Assembly: GCA_002336035.1 (NCBI GenBank)
Contig: DDED01000073.1
Location: 1 to 64,000, forward strand
DNA from: Cellvibrionales bacterium UBA1963
GTDB lineage: Bacteria > Pseudomonadota > Gammaproteobacteria > Pseudomonadales > UBA7434
Direction: 5' to 3'
DNA length: 64,000 bases
The notes under the pieces were generated by a model. The model did not search any database. It was not told the origin of the DNA and saw nothing but the letters and a program-made list of their open reading frames with translations. Below are positions 37,182 to 47,232 of the stretch, piece by piece (position 1 is the first letter of the stretch; each line of letters begins with the position of its first letter). The position numbers and the translations under genes are program-made.

Positions 37182-38737
37182 AAAAAATTATTCGTATCAT
37201 CGTTATCTTTCGTATCATTCTTCGGTATCGTATTGATAATTTAGTGCCCCAAAAAAACCTTAAGACGCCTGTTAAGCTCCTGCTGAAATTTTTTAATCTA
37301 CTAGGCAGCCGCCCTGAAAGTCGTGCGGCTAGACTGAGAATGGCACTGCAGGATCTCGGCCCCGTGTTTGTTAAATTTGGGCAGCTACTGTCAACCCGAA
37401 GAGATTTATTAGCGCCTGATATTGCTGACGAACTGGCGCTACTGCAAGATCAGGTACCTGCATTTGATAGCAAGACATCTGTCGCTATTATAGAGGCTGC
37501 ATTGCAACAGTCAGTCAGTCATGCTTTTAATGATTTTACAGTCGAACCTCTAGCCTCAGCCTCAGTTGCACAGGTTCATGCAGCGACCCTTCATGACGGT
37601 AGAGAGGTAGTTGTTAAGGTTATTCGTCCTGGTATTGAAAACGTTATCGCCAAAGATATTGCATTATTGTTTTTAATCGCTCACTTGGTTGAAAAATTCT
37701 CTCTTGACGGAAAACGCATGCGCCTCAGTGAAGTGGTGAGTGACTACGAACATACCATTTTTGATGAGCTTGATTTAAAACGTGAAGCGGCTAATTGTGC
37801 ACAACTCAAACGTAACTTCGAAGCCACTGAAGAACTCAGTAAATTATTATTTATTCCAGCTATTATTTGGGATCTTAGCACTGTCGACATCATGGTAGTT
37901 GAACGTATTTATGGTATTCCCGTTGCCAACATTGATGCCCTCAAGGCTAACAACACCAATTTAAAAGCGCTAGCTGAAAATGGGGTTCAAATATTTTTCA
38001 CTCAGGTTTTTGAACACAATTTTTTTCATGCCGATATGCACCCAGGTAATATTTTTGTCTCTAGGGAAAATCCTGAATCGCCCCGCTATATTGGAATTGA
38101 CTGCGCTATTATGGGTTCCTTGTCAGATTTCGACCGTTATTACCTCGGCCGCAATCTTCTGGCTGTATTTAATCGTGACTATGCCCTAGTTGCTAAATTG
38201 CATATTGAATCAGGCTGGGTCCCAGCAGGCACCAATCAATATGCTTTTGAAGGCATGATTAGAAGTGCCTGTGAGCCTATTTTTGAAAAGCCGCTGGCTG
38301 AGATCTCATTTGGGACTTTACTCATTTATTTATTTCAAGTGGCCAGAAGATTCGGTATGCAAGTGCAGCCTTCACTGGTATTACTTCAAAAAACTTTACT
38401 TAATATTGAAGGCTTGGGAAGACAACTCTACCCCGAGTTGGACTTATGGGCCACCGCTCACCCTTATCTTGAAAAGTGGATGGCTGAATATTACTCACCC
38501 AAAAGACTCTTTAAAGAGTTTAAAAATCAATCACCTGCACTGCTTGAAGCACTCCCAGGTCTACCCGATTTGTTGTTGAGGCAATTGCATCAAGCCGGCA
38601 GTCACAGCGTTTCATCGCTGGAATTAAAAGCCAGTATTGATCAAATTGAATCGCAACTGAGAAAACAACGAATATTTCACACTGTTATAGCTATTTTTGC
38701 GGTGGTGGGTGCGTTGACTTACGTTCTCGCGAACTGA
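37178..38737 (+). CDS. ubiB: UbiB/ADCK-family kinase-like protein
   Basis: 519 aa. The KxGQ motif is in GPVFVKFGQLLSTRRDLL, the Ala-rich loop is ASASVAQVHAATLHDG, the catalytic loop is FFHADMHPGNIF, and the metal motif IGIDCAIMG replaces DFG, as expected in this atypical kinase family. The C terminus has one clear TM (FHTVIAIFAVVGALTYVLA). ATGA overlap with ubiJ. Confidence 0.96.
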   Translation: MKKIIRIIVIFRIILRYRIDNLVPQKNLKTPVKLLLKFFNLLGSRPESRAARLRMALQDLGPVFVKFGQLLSTRRDLLAPDIADELALLQDQVPAFDSKTSVAIIEAALQQSVSHAFNDFTVEPLASASVAQVHAATLHDGREVVVKVIRPGIENVIAKDIALLFLIAHLVEKFSLDGKRMRLSEVVSDYEHTIFDELDLKREAANCAQLKRNFEATEELSKLLFIPAIIWDLSTVDIMVVERIYGIPVANIDALKANNTNLKALAENGVQIFFTQVFEHNFFHADMHPGNIFVSRENPESPRYIGIDCAIMGSLSDFDRYYLGRNLLAVFNRDYALVAKLHIESGWVPAGTNQYAFEGMIRSACEPIFEKPLAEISFGTLLIYLFQVARRFGMQVQPSLVLLQKTLLNIEGLGRQLYPELDLWATAHPYLEKWMAEYYSPKRLFKEFKNQSPALLEALPGLPDLLLRQLHQAGSHSVSSLELKASIDQIESQLRKQRIFHTVIAIFAVVGALTYVLAN

Positions 38738-38837
38738 AGAAATCTGCGAAAAGTGTTAGTCACTATTATCTAATGGAGGAATCTGTGATTTAATAGCAAC
38801 ACTTTTAACTGAAACCACTATTTTGATTAATCTTGCT

Positions 38838-39242
38838 ATGAACAAATCAACCAGTTTGCTTGTTGGCCGTATCAACTGGAACAGCCAAGGTCTAATTCCT
38901 GCCATTGCTCAAGATGCACAGAGTAATAAAGTGTTAATGCTGGCGTGGATGAATGCTGATGCATTAAATGCTAGCGTTGAGCGTGGTGAGGCGGTTTATT
39001 GGTCTCGCTCGCGGCAAAGGCTATGGCATAAAGGCGAATCATCAGGTCATACACAGCAAATAATTGACATTAGACTTGATTGTGACGCCGATACATTGTT
39101 GCTAATCGTCAAGCAAAATGGCGGTATTGCTTGCCATACGGGTCGCGAAAGTTGCCTGTACCAGCAATTTTCAACACAGCAAGGTGACTGGGTCTCCGTT
39201 GACCCAGTGATTAAAGATCCAAAAACTATTTATGCTGTGTAA
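38838..39242 (+). CDS. hisI: Phosphoribosyl-AMP cyclohydrolase
   Basis: Step 3 of histidine synthesis. About 134 aa from the ATG at 38838 (MNKSTSLLVG); the frame's first codon at 38823 is TTG. MLAWMNADALNASVERGEAVYWSRSR, LWHKGESSGHTQ, DIRLDCDADTLL and the zinc-ligand segment HTGRESCLYQQ are diagnostic. hisE follows 33 bp later as a separate gene, the unfused arrangement of pseudomonads. Confidence 0.96.
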   Translation: MNKSTSLLVGRINWNSQGLIPAIAQDAQSNKVLMLAWMNADALNASVERGEAVYWSRSRQRLWHKGESSGHTQQIIDIRLDCDADTLLLIVKQNGGIACHTGRESCLYQQFSTQQGDWVSVDPVIKDPKTIYAV

Positions 39243-39275
39243 ATGCGGCATAACCCTTCGATTTAGAGCAAAACT

Positions 39276-39629
39276 ATGAGTGATATCTTGCAACAACTTA
39301 GCGAACTAATCGACCAGCGAAAAGGCGCTTCGATTGAAGATTCATACGTTGCGCAATTGCATGCCAAGGGACTGAATAAAATACTTGAAAAAGTTGGCGA
39401 GGAGGCGACTGAAGTCATCCTAGCGGCTAAGGATTGTAAACAGATTACAACCGAAGGTGATTCATTAGGGGCAAAACAAGCACTCATAAAAGAAACGGCC
39501 GACCTTTGGTTTCATAGTCTTGTTATGCTGACACACTTTGACTGCAGCGCTAATGACGTATTAATTGAACTTGAACGCAGGGAAGGTATCTCGGGAATTG
39601 CTGAAAAAGCTTCACGCAACAAAACGTAA
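39276..39629 (+). CDS. hisE: Phosphoribosyl-ATP pyrophosphatase
   Basis: Step 2 of histidine synthesis, 117 aa. A MazG-like all-alpha fold: [22 protein letters not shown], then [14 protein letters not shown]. It is separate from hisI and is followed by tatA 50 bp later, as in P. aeruginosa. Confidence 0.96.
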   Translation: MSDILQQLSELIDQRKGASIEDSYVAQLHAKGLNKILEKVGEEATEVILAAKDCKQITTEGDSLGAKQALIKETADLWFHSLVMLTHFDCSANDVLIELERREGISGIAEKASRNKT

Positions 39630-39679
39630 ATGAAAACGACGACACTAAAGATCTACAATTCAATCACAGGAGAAATGCA

Positions 39680-39889
39680 ATGGGTCTTAGCGGTATAAGT
39701 ATTTGGCAGTTATTAATAGTCTTAGCCATCGTAGTAATGATCTTTGGCACTAAGCGATTAAAAAATATCGGCGGTGATGTAGGCAGTGCCATTAAGGGGT
39801 TCAAAAAGTCGATGGCAGATGAACCCACAAGCACCGCCAGTGATGATGAAGCAGCTGCTGAGCAAACACTCGAAAAAGATGATAAGTAG
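39680..39889 (+). CDS. tatA: Twin-arginine translocase subunit TatA
   Basis: 69 aa: a short N-terminal TM ([18 protein letters not shown]), an [22 protein letters not shown] hinge and amphipathic helix, and an acidic tail. It oligomerises to let folded Tat substrates cross the inner membrane. GGAGAA lies upstream. Confidence 0.97.
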   Translation: MGLSGISIWQLLIVLAIVVMIFGTKRLKNIGGDVGSAIKGFKKSMADEPTSTASDDEAAAEQTLEKDDK

Positions 39890-39902
39890 TTAGGTTTCAG
39901 TA

Positions 39903-40238
39903 ATGGACATCGGTCTGCAAGAATTGTTGGTAGTTGGCGTCTTAGCGTTGATCATTCTAGGTCCTGAGAGGCTACCTGTCGCATTAAAAAACATCATGGT
40001 TTGGGTCAGTAAAATTAAAAGTAGTTTTAACTCCATTAAAAAAGAATTTGAGAGCGAACTGGACCTCGATGGCATTCAACAACAGATTCATAATGAAAAA
40101 ATTCTTAAGGAGCTCGGAGAACCACTTGAACAGCTTGAAGAAAATGCCAGAAAACTTCAACAATCACTGATCGATTTAGAAACACCTAGTAATAATTTAA
40201 CAGCGGAAGTAGTTGATTCTACTGAGTCTAATACATAA
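39903..40238 (+). CDS. tatB: Twin-arginine translocase subunit TatB
   Basis: 111 aa, beginning MDIGLQELLVVGVLALIILGPERLPVAL, the TatB signature with the conserved Glu in the TM and the GPERLP hinge, followed by a long coiled helix. It forms the substrate-receptor complex with TatC. It lies 13 bp after tatA. Confidence 0.97.
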   Translation: MDIGLQELLVVGVLALIILGPERLPVALKNIMVWVSKIKSSFNSIKKEFESELDLDGIQQQIHNEKILKELGEPLEQLEENARKLQQSLIDLETPSNNLTAEVVDSTESNT

Positions 40239-40256
40239 AAAATACTCTATACTCAA

Positions 40257-41045
40257 ATGGCCTTTATGTCTTTAAAACCTGACACCCAAACCAATAAGGG
40301 AAATGATTCTGATCAAGAGCAGCCTTTAGTTCAGCACTTGCTTGAGCTGCGAGCACGACTGCTAAAGAGCATCGCAGCGATTGCGATAGGCTTTGTATGT
40401 TTGGCTTTTTTTTCTAATGACTTATACAGCTTTTTTTCAGCACCTATTCAAGCACTACTGCCCGCTGGCAGCTCAATGATTGCGACCGATGTAGCCTCGC
40501 CATTCTTTGCTCCTTTTAAATTAACTGTGTTTTTAGCTCTCCTTTTAGCCATGCCATACGTGCTATTTCAAATATGGTCTTTTATTGCACCAGGCCTTTA
40601 TGAAAAAGAAAAAAAACTGGCTACTCCACTTTTTGTTAGTTCTGTACTGTTATTTTATTTAGGTATTGCCTTCTGCTATTACATTGTTTTTCCTCTCGTT
40701 TTTGGATTTTTTACCAGCGTCGCACCTGTCGGAATTAGCGTAACGCCCGATATTAATAGCTACCTGAATTTTATTTTAAAATTGTTTTTTGCTTTTGGCT
40801 TGGCGTTTGAAATTCCTGTTGCAACGGTTATCCTTGTAAGCACAGGTATAACAAGCCATTCATCATTGGCAAAGAAACGTCCTTATATCATAGTCTGTTG
40901 TTTTGTTTTTGGTATGTTACTCACGCCGCCTGATGTGATTTCTCAATCACTGTTAGCAATACCTACATGGCTTTTATTCGAATTTGGTTTGGCATTGAGC
41001 CGCATGGTGACCGTCAAACAACAATTTAACCAACAAGAGAATTAA
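40257..41045 (+). CDS. tatC: Twin-arginine translocase subunit TatC
   Basis: 262 aa with six TM segments. Signatures: PLVQHLLELRARLLKSI, the ASPFFAPFKLTVFLALLLAMPYVLFQIWSFIAPGLYEKEKK loop, FGLAFEIPV and the GMLLTPPDVISQ segment. It binds the twin-arginine signal peptide. A start at the second Met (40266) is also possible. Confidence 0.97.
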   Translation: MAFMSLKPDTQTNKGNDSDQEQPLVQHLLELRARLLKSIAAIAIGFVCLAFFSNDLYSFFSAPIQALLPAGSSMIATDVASPFFAPFKLTVFLALLLAMPYVLFQIWSFIAPGLYEKEKKLATPLFVSSVLLFYLGIAFCYYIVFPLVFGFFTSVAPVGISVTPDINSYLNFILKLFFAFGLAFEIPVATVILVSTGITSHSSLAKKRPYIIVCCFVFGMLLTPPDVISQSLLAIPTWLLFEFGLALSRMVTVKQQFNQQEN

Positions 41046-41053
41046 TCATTATT

Positions 41054-41680
41054 ATGTCATTTACAAAAAAAAATCTACCTGTTGATGTTGATGCAATAAA
41101 AGGTTTCCTGGCTGATGATGAGGGCGAAGCGTTGTTCGAAGCTGCCTTAAACACTGCAGGGTTAGGACCCTGCTTAGAAGTCGGCAGTTACTGCGGTAAG
41201 TCGACCGTTTATCTGGGAGCCGCTTGCCAACAGAAAAATAGCATTGTCTATGCTATTGATCACCACCGTGGTTCAGAGGAGCATCAACTGGGCGAGGAAT
41301 ACCATGACAGTGATTTATTTGATGAGCAAGCACAACTGATGGATACCTTTAAAGAATTCAGACGGATAATGCGAAAAGCAAATCTTGAAGATACCGTGAT
41401 ACCCATTGTTGCCGCTTCGAAATTAGCATCGACACACTGGTCAACTCCACTTGGCATGGTATTTATTGATGGAGGCCACAGCTTGGACGCTGCAATGGCT
41501 GATTATCGCGCTTGGGCCGGTCATGTTTCAATAGGTGGTATTTTAGCGATACACGATATTTTTCCTGATCCAACTAAAGGCGGTCAAGCACCGTATACTA
41601 TTTGGAGGCTGGCAAGGGCATCTGGTTTATTTGAAGAATTGCCAACCGTGAATACGCTTGGCTTATTTAAAAGGATCTAA
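41054..41680 (+). CDS. Class I SAM-dependent methyltransferase (Methyltransf_24-like)
   Basis: 208 aa. Motif I is GPCLEVGSYCGKSTVYLG, followed by IVYAIDHHRGSEEHQ and MVFIDGGHSLDAAMADYRAWAGHVSIGGILAIHD, the pattern of Methyltransf_24, often linked to sugar or natural-product O-methylation. It lies 9 nt after tatC and converges with overlapping stops on the toroid protein gene. Context suggests a cell-envelope glycan target; this is inference. Confidence 0.82.
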   Translation: MSFTKKNLPVDVDAIKGFLADDEGEALFEAALNTAGLGPCLEVGSYCGKSTVYLGAACQQKNSIVYAIDHHRGSEEHQLGEEYHDSDLFDEQAQLMDTFKEFRRIMRKANLEDTVIPIVAASKLASTHWSTPLGMVFIDGGHSLDAAMADYRAWAGHVSIGGILAIHDIFPDPTKGGQAPYTIWRLARASGLFEELPTVNTLGLFKRI

Positions 41681-42747
41681 CCGTTACCTATGGACTCATC
41701 CGATGAGGCGTCTAATAATTCTACGCTGGTAAATAATTTTGCGGCAGCGGTGTGCTCTGTCAATGCGTCTGCCGCTAAGAGAATCGCGCCAGCGGTCCAC
41801 GTTGGTTTTTCATCAGGCCAAAGTAAATCTTGAGCAAATTGATAGCCAGTCCAATAAGAGCCATCATCTAACTGCCATTGGTGCAAATAACTATAGAGTT
41901 CAATCGCACGTGCATGATCGCCAGCTGCGAGTAGAGCCATGGTTAACTCACACGATTCAGCAACAGTAACCCAAGGTTCATCAGAAACGCAACGACAACC
42001 CATCCCTTGCTCAACAAACTCACCCCAGCGCGCTTGTAAATGCTGACTTGCTTGTGATTTCGGCACTACGCCACATAAGACTGGATAGAACCAATCCATG
42101 GAGTAGCGGGCCTTACTCTCCCAGGTTCGATCAAAGCGATGAGGCTTATTTCTTAACGCCTGGCCTAACTTTTCTCTGGCAGAAAGCCATTGCGGCCGTG
42201 GTGACTTCATTACAACAGCAATGTTATGCGCGCATTCAAGACTTTTATAAATAGAACTACAACCCGTAACTAAAGCGTCTTCTTTTGACTTGCCGTCACA
42301 GTCAACGGCCCAATTGATATCGCCTTCAGCTTGCTGTTCAGCAATCACAAATTGCATAGCCTTTTCAACCACTGGCCACATCTTTATTAAGAATTCTCGT
42401 CGTTGACTGATTAAATAATGGTGCCAAACACCTGTTGCAATATAAGCAACAAAATTTGTTTCTCGCCGCTCGCTATTTTCTACAACATCATCTTTATAAG
42501 CGGCCCACCAACTACCGTCAGCTAATTGCTGACTGGCAAGCCAATAATAGGCCCGTTCGGCGTTAATGAAATCACCCCCGATACTAAGACCCATTGCAGA
42601 TTCAACATGGTCCCAAGGATCACAATAACCGTTTTCAAACCAGGGGATGGCGCCACTGGCTAATTGCACTTGGCGAATATATTCAACCGTCGGTGAAAAA
42701 AAGGCTTCAGGGAAAATACCTTTAGATAAATACAGCCCACTCATCAT
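41677..42747 (-). CDS. Alpha/alpha-toroid (prenyltransferase/terpene-cyclase-like fold) protein, function unknown
   Basis: 356 aa without a signal peptide. It shows helical-pair repeats with QW-like motifs: YWLASQQLADGSWWAAY, LYSYLHQWQLDDGSYWTGY and WTAGAILLAADALTE. These recall protein prenyltransferase/terpene cyclase or six-hairpin glycosidase toroids. No DxDD or similar catalytic signature was found, so enzymatic activity is unproven. It belongs to a minus-strand run with a methyltransferase and a GT4 glycosyltransferase just upstream. Confidence 0.7.
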   Translation of the reverse strand: MMSGLYLSKGIFPEAFFSPTVEYIRQVQLASGAIPWFENGYCDPWDHVESAMGLSIGGDFINAERAYYWLASQQLADGSWWAAYKDDVVENSERRETNFVAYIATGVWHHYLISQRREFLIKMWPVVEKAMQFVIAEQQAEGDINWAVDCDGKSKEDALVTGCSSIYKSLECAHNIAVVMKSPRPQWLSAREKLGQALRNKPHRFDRTWESKARYSMDWFYPVLCGVVPKSQASQHLQARWGEFVEQGMGCRCVSDEPWVTVAESCELTMALLAAGDHARAIELYSYLHQWQLDDGSYWTGYQFAQDLLWPDEKPTWTAGAILLAADALTEHTAAAKLFTSVELLDASSDESIGNG

Positions 42748-42764
42748 TCAAAATCTCTCATCAA

Positions 42765-43484
42765 CTAACCAGCGGACTTCGGTTTATAAAAATACATAAC
42801 AATACTTTTACCCATAATAGGATTGAGTAAAGTCTCTAAGGTGCGAGTTAACCACGGCCGCTGCATTAAGTCCCATACCAATAGTTTATGATAAAGTTTA
42901 ATGAGTCGCGATTGTTCTTGTGAATTCCAAAATATGCATTTAAGCCACCAAAAAGGAGAGTGTAATGCATGGGCCCAATGCCTGTGGTAATAACTGAAAC
43001 CACGTTGCTCTATTTGCGCACGCAAGTGTGCAGCATTAAATATACGCAGGTGACCACCCTCCACTTCATGGTAAGCACTGCTGAAGTGCCAACAAATCCG
43101 TTCAGGCCACGCTCTAGGCACGCTGGCGATAAACGTGCCTCCAGGCACCAGTATTCGTTCAACCTCGGTTAATACCGATTCATAATCTGGAATATGTTCT
43201 AATACTTCTGAGCATATTATGACATCAAAGGTATTATCTGCGAAGGGAAGTAACAGAGCATTAGCTACGGACAAGCCGAAACTTTTCTCAGGGTTTTCGG
43301 CTTGATAAAAATCACCGAACTTATTAGCCGTGGTTTTTAAATCATTAAAACCTAGATCAACGCCTATCGCTTGAATATTCTTTTCTAAATAGGCAGCAAT
43401 AACATGCCGTCCCTCACCACAACCTAGGTCTAATAATTTATCGCCGTCGGATAATGAGATATGTTGAAAATCAACCGTTTGCAT
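42765..43484 (-). CDS. Class I SAM-dependent methyltransferase
   Basis: About 239 aa from the ATG at 43484 (MQTVDFQHISL); the frame extends to 43538, but those residues are not methyltransferase-like. Motif I is KLLDLGCGEGRHVIAAYLE, then AIGVDLGFNDL, FDVIICSEVLEHIPDYESVLTEV and LVPGGTFIASVPRAWPE. The pattern is that of ubiquinone-type/glycan-type methyltransferases. Its start overlaps the end of the GT4 gene by 14 nt, so the two are probably co-translated. Confidence 0.85.
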   Translation of the reverse strand: MQTVDFQHISLSDGDKLLDLGCGEGRHVIAAYLEKNIQAIGVDLGFNDLKTTANKFGDFYQAENPEKSFGLSVANALLLPFADNTFDVIICSEVLEHIPDYESVLTEVERILVPGGTFIASVPRAWPERICWHFSSAYHEVEGGHLRIFNAAHLRAQIEQRGFSYYHRHWAHALHSPFWWLKCIFWNSQEQSRLIKLYHKLLVWDLMQRPWLTRTLETLLNPIMGKSIVMYFYKPKSAG

Positions 43485-44928
43485 GTTCAACCTTTGGCTG
43501 CTCAGCAGCAACAATGTCGGCCTTAGGCTGAGCATCAATAATTTGGCAGTACATCACCGATATTTGGTCTGCAGCCAACTGCCATGAAAAATTATTTTCA
43601 ATACGTTTACGCCCTAACTGGCCATATTGCTCACGCGCCTTTGGGTTGCTCAGTAACTTTTCGATAGCAGCAGCAATAGCATCAGCATCTTTAACTGCAA
43701 CGGTCAATCCTGCCTGACCTACGACCTCTGGCAATGCGCCCCCGTCTGTTGCAATCACAGGTACGCCGCAAGCCATTGCCTCTCCAGCAGGTAATCCAAA
43801 GCCTTCATAAATAGAGGGCACTACCGCTATGCTGGATTTAGCATAATGCTCAACCATCGCCGATGTGCTAATGCCGTGTACAAACTTTATCTTGTCGCCA
43901 ATGCCGAGTTGAGCAATTAACGTTTCTGTTTCTCCGCCTATCTTAGGTTTGCTAACCAGCAACAAATGAAGCTCAGGATATTTTTTAGTGAGCTGAGAAA
44001 ACGCTAATAATAAAAACCTTAGGCCCTTGAGCGGTTGGTCAGCCGAAGCCGTTGCCATAATCTGCCATCGATCACGTTCTGTATTGGCTAGCGGCTTAAA
44101 TTCATCGGTATCAATACCGTTATATATTAGTTTAATATTTTCTTGTTTTAAATTAAATGACTGAATAATATCAGCGTACGATCGCTCTGAAACAGTCACA
44201 ATGTTATTCAATTGCGCAGCGACTTTTTTTTGCATGGTTAAAAATGAATGCCAACGCCGTATTAATATTTTCTCCCACCAATGATCACTAGCATTGAGTG
44301 CAATTTGTAAGTCACTGGTAATCGGATGATGAATGGTGGTTAGTAAACAAAATCCATCACGCTGGATTTTTAACATATCCCAGCCCAAGCATTGGTTATC
44401 ATGAATAATATCGTAGTCATCTCTGTGCGCTGTTAAATATTGATAGAGACGTCGCGAAAAACAATAAGGCTCGCCAAAGCCGCCGGTTAATTTACTCAAC
44501 CATTCAATAATATTTGTGAGCGACACTACATGGCGAGGACGCACCGAAAGTAAACCATTGGTAAAAAGATCAAGCCCGGGAAGCTTAATGAGCTTAACGC
44601 GTTTATCAAGTTCAGGGTAAGGTTGACCGGATATGACATCGACGGAATGTCCAGCCTCAACCAATGCTTTACTGAGGTACTTGATGTAGATTCCCTGTCC
44701 GCCGCCAAATGGCGCACTTCTATATCCTGAAATACAAATTTTGAGTGGCCGTGTACCTTCTTTCTCGGCGGTATTGGTGGCAAGATCGCCAGTTCGTTGT
44801 TGTCGAATGCTGTCAATCAGCGAACGGTCTCCATCGCTGAACAGTGACAACTGCTGTTCACCTAGCAGCGTTTCGCCTTCTCCTGAAACAGAGGATAATT
44901 GTGGTTCATTTTGCGCGTTTAATGCCAT
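43471..44928 (-). CDS. GT4 glycosyltransferase with N-terminal extension
   Basis: 485 aa, a GT-B retaining glycosyltransferase. The N-terminal acceptor half begins ISGYRSAPFGGGQGIYIKYLSKALVEAGH; the donor half has IYNGIDTDEFKP, KPKIGGETE, and EGFGLPAGEAMACGVPVIATDGGALPE (the E-x7-E motif). About 60 residues of polar, low-complexity sequence precede the domain, unusual for the family. It heads the minus-strand cluster with a methyltransferase and the toroid protein. Acceptor unknown. Confidence 0.86.
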   Translation of the reverse strand: MALNAQNEPQLSSVSGEGETLLGEQQLSLFSDGDRSLIDSIRQQRTGDLATNTAEKEGTRPLKICISGYRSAPFGGGQGIYIKYLSKALVEAGHSVDVISGQPYPELDKRVKLIKLPGLDLFTNGLLSVRPRHVVSLTNIIEWLSKLTGGFGEPYCFSRRLYQYLTAHRDDYDIIHDNQCLGWDMLKIQRDGFCLLTTIHHPITSDLQIALNASDHWWEKILIRRWHSFLTMQKKVAAQLNNIVTVSERSYADIIQSFNLKQENIKLIYNGIDTDEFKPLANTERDRWQIMATASADQPLKGLRFLLLAFSQLTKKYPELHLLLVSKPKIGGETETLIAQLGIGDKIKFVHGISTSAMVEHYAKSSIAVVPSIYEGFGLPAGEAMACGVPVIATDGGALPEVVGQAGLTVAVKDADAIAAAIEKLLSNPKAREQYGQLGRKRIENNFSWQLAADQISVMYCQIIDAQPKADIVAAEQPKVEHANG

Positions 44929-45290
44929 AGCTTTTATTTGCTTCTGATTCGATTAATTAATCACACCCTGTCAAGCAGATGCTGGTTTTAAGTCATCAAT
45001 AATAATGATCACACCGCTCAAACACTTTGCCAAACTATGCATGAGTCAGTTCGTCGGACTGCCGTTAAATAAGACAGCATTAGAAAAGTGAAACCCACCA
45101 TGAGTAAAAAAGCGTATTTTCTTATAAAGCACTTGAACAGTCTAGGGTAAGCGACTATTTATTAAACAATTGTTAGCTGAAAATCGCAAATAAATGACGA
45201 CAATGGGCAAACTTGATCAAAAAAACACGGAGATAATGCTCATACTTCTATGATTAACTTACGATAGTAAGCGCAAACTAACTAGAAAGG
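44929..45290. other. Intergenic region before the GT4 gene and after msbA
   Basis: 362 bp with no convincing gene. A short hairpin CTTAC-GATA-GTAAG near 45258-45271 lacks a T tract. It probably holds the promoter of the GT4-methyltransferase-toroid transcription unit. Confidence 0.45.
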
Positions 45291-47036
45291 CTACTTGTTC
45301 GTAAAATCGCGTAACACCATACGGGAGTATAAACCGCTACTTAGCATTAATTGCTCATGGCTTCCCTGTTCGACGATTTTACCATCATCCAATACGAGGA
45401 TGTGGTCCGCATTCTCTATAGTTGATAAACGGTGCGCGATAACAATAGTCGTGCGATCCTGCATTAACCGGTCTAGGGCTGCTTGCACCCTTACCTCTGA
45501 TTCGTTATCTAACGCAGACGTGGCCTCATCTAAAATTAATAATCGTGCGTCCGACAAGACCGCTCGCGCTATCGCTAAACGCTGCCGTTGTCCGCCTGAT
45601 AGCATGGCACCATTATCACCAACCACAGTGTCATAACCGTGGGGGAGATCAGCGATAAATTCATCAGCATTCGCTGCTTTTGCAGCAGCGACAATCTCTG
45701 ACTCTGTCGCACCCTTAGCACCATAAGCAATATTGTGCTTAATCGAATCGTTAAACATGATGACCTGCTGCGAAACCATGGCAATGCTCCTTCGCAAGAA
45801 AGATAACCGATAGTCACCGATAGCGATATCATCAACGCGAATCTCACCCTCAGAGGGCAAATAGAAACGGGTAATTAAATTTACCAGCGTCGATTTCCCG
45901 CCGCCAGAGCGACCGACAATAGCTAACGTTTTGCCTGCCTCAAGCTGAAAATCAATGCCTTTTAGGGCCAACTGTTCGTCGTTATACGCAAAACTGACTT
46001 CATTAAACGACAACTTACCCATCAGATCGATGTTATCAATATACCCATCATCTCGCTCTTTTTCTTTATCTATATGCTTGAACACCTCTTGGGCCGCTAC
46101 AGCGGCCTCAAGCAATTGCGGGTACACTGAACTCAAACTCCGAATCGGTTTCGGCAGTAAGCCTACCGCTGTCACATAAGCGACGAGTTCGGCTGAATCC
46201 ATTGATCCACGAGATAACAACACGATATACATGATCAAAGCCATCACTACGATAACGATTACTTGCATAAAAGGGGTATAAATGGCCGTAAACTTCGCTA
46301 GCTTTAAGCTGAGTCCCTTAGCTAGATTGCTGACTTCAAAGAATCTATCTTTTTCATGGGCTTCATTAGCAGAGGATTTGACTTGCCGTATGGCGGTAAA
46401 AGTTTCTGCAGTGACGTGGTTTAATTCACCGATTGATGACTGAATACCATGCCCCAGAAGTTTAACTTTTTTTGATATCCAAACCACCGCTAAGGCCACT
46501 GGAGGACCAAGCAATAAAAAGGTTATGGTAAGTGATGCACTTTGATACAGAAGGTAACTAAGAAGCGCGATCACGGTTAATCCCTCACGGCCAATTGTTT
46601 TCAATGACTGAGTGGTTGCCGTAGTCATGAGGCTTGAATTATAAGTAAAGAGCGACAATAAGCGGCCACTTTTATTATCGTCAAAGAACCTTAAGGGTAA
46701 AGAAACGATATTTTGAAACAGATCACAACGTACGCTATGCACTATGTTCAAACCGGCCTTGCTCATGTAATAACTACCCAAATAACTGCCCACACCGCGC
46801 ACCAGTGCTATAAAGACGCAAAATAGGGGTATAACGTAGAGGCTATTTACATATTCTCCGTCTAGGGCGCGAACAAAGGCTTCCATCAACATAGCAAAAG
46901 CCGGCTGTGACGCTGCAAATAAACCATAGCCTATAAAAGCCAGTAAAAAGCTAAGGCTTTGCATGCGGGCATAGATGACGAATCGACTTAAAAAGGACGT
47001 CAAATTGCTGTGTAAAGGTGGATTATTTTTAGTCAC
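45291..47036 (-). CDS. msbA: Lipid A flippase, ABC exporter MsbA-like
   Basis: 581 aa, a half-transporter with six TM segments in the first ~310 residues, then a nucleotide-binding domain: Walker A GRSGGGKST, Q-loop MVSQQVIMFNDSIKHNI, signature LSGGQRQRLAIARAVL, Walker B LLILDEATSALD and H-loop IAHRLST. It flips lipid A-core across the inner membrane. The position at the border of an LPS biosynthesis block supports MsbA over another exporter. Confidence 0.93.
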   Translation of the reverse strand: MTKNNPPLHSNLTSFLSRFVIYARMQSLSFLLAFIGYGLFAASQPAFAMLMEAFVRALDGEYVNSLYVIPLFCVFIALVRGVGSYLGSYYMSKAGLNIVHSVRCDLFQNIVSLPLRFFDDNKSGRLLSLFTYNSSLMTTATTQSLKTIGREGLTVIALLSYLLYQSASLTITFLLLGPPVALAVVWISKKVKLLGHGIQSSIGELNHVTAETFTAIRQVKSSANEAHEKDRFFEVSNLAKGLSLKLAKFTAIYTPFMQVIVIVVMALIMYIVLLSRGSMDSAELVAYVTAVGLLPKPIRSLSSVYPQLLEAAVAAQEVFKHIDKEKERDDGYIDNIDLMGKLSFNEVSFAYNDEQLALKGIDFQLEAGKTLAIVGRSGGGKSTLVNLITRFYLPSEGEIRVDDIAIGDYRLSFLRRSIAMVSQQVIMFNDSIKHNIAYGAKGATESEIVAAAKAANADEFIADLPHGYDTVVGDNGAMLSGGQRQRLAIARAVLSDARLLILDEATSALDNESEVRVQAALDRLMQDRTTIVIAHRLSTIENADHILVLDDGKIVEQGSHEQLMLSSGLYSRMVLRDFTNK

Positions 47037-47232
47037 AATAAAGGCTATGTAGGCTACTCAATGATTCAGAAATACGATGCTCGACAACAACATCAAATCA
47101 TATAATATAATGCAAAGAAAAGTCCAAAATACCTTTTTTGAGCCAAACAATTACACAATGATGCGCAATATTTTTCGCGATAATCAGCGAATGAGCGGCA
47201 TACTAAAAAATTGCTGTGCTATGGAGTAATAA

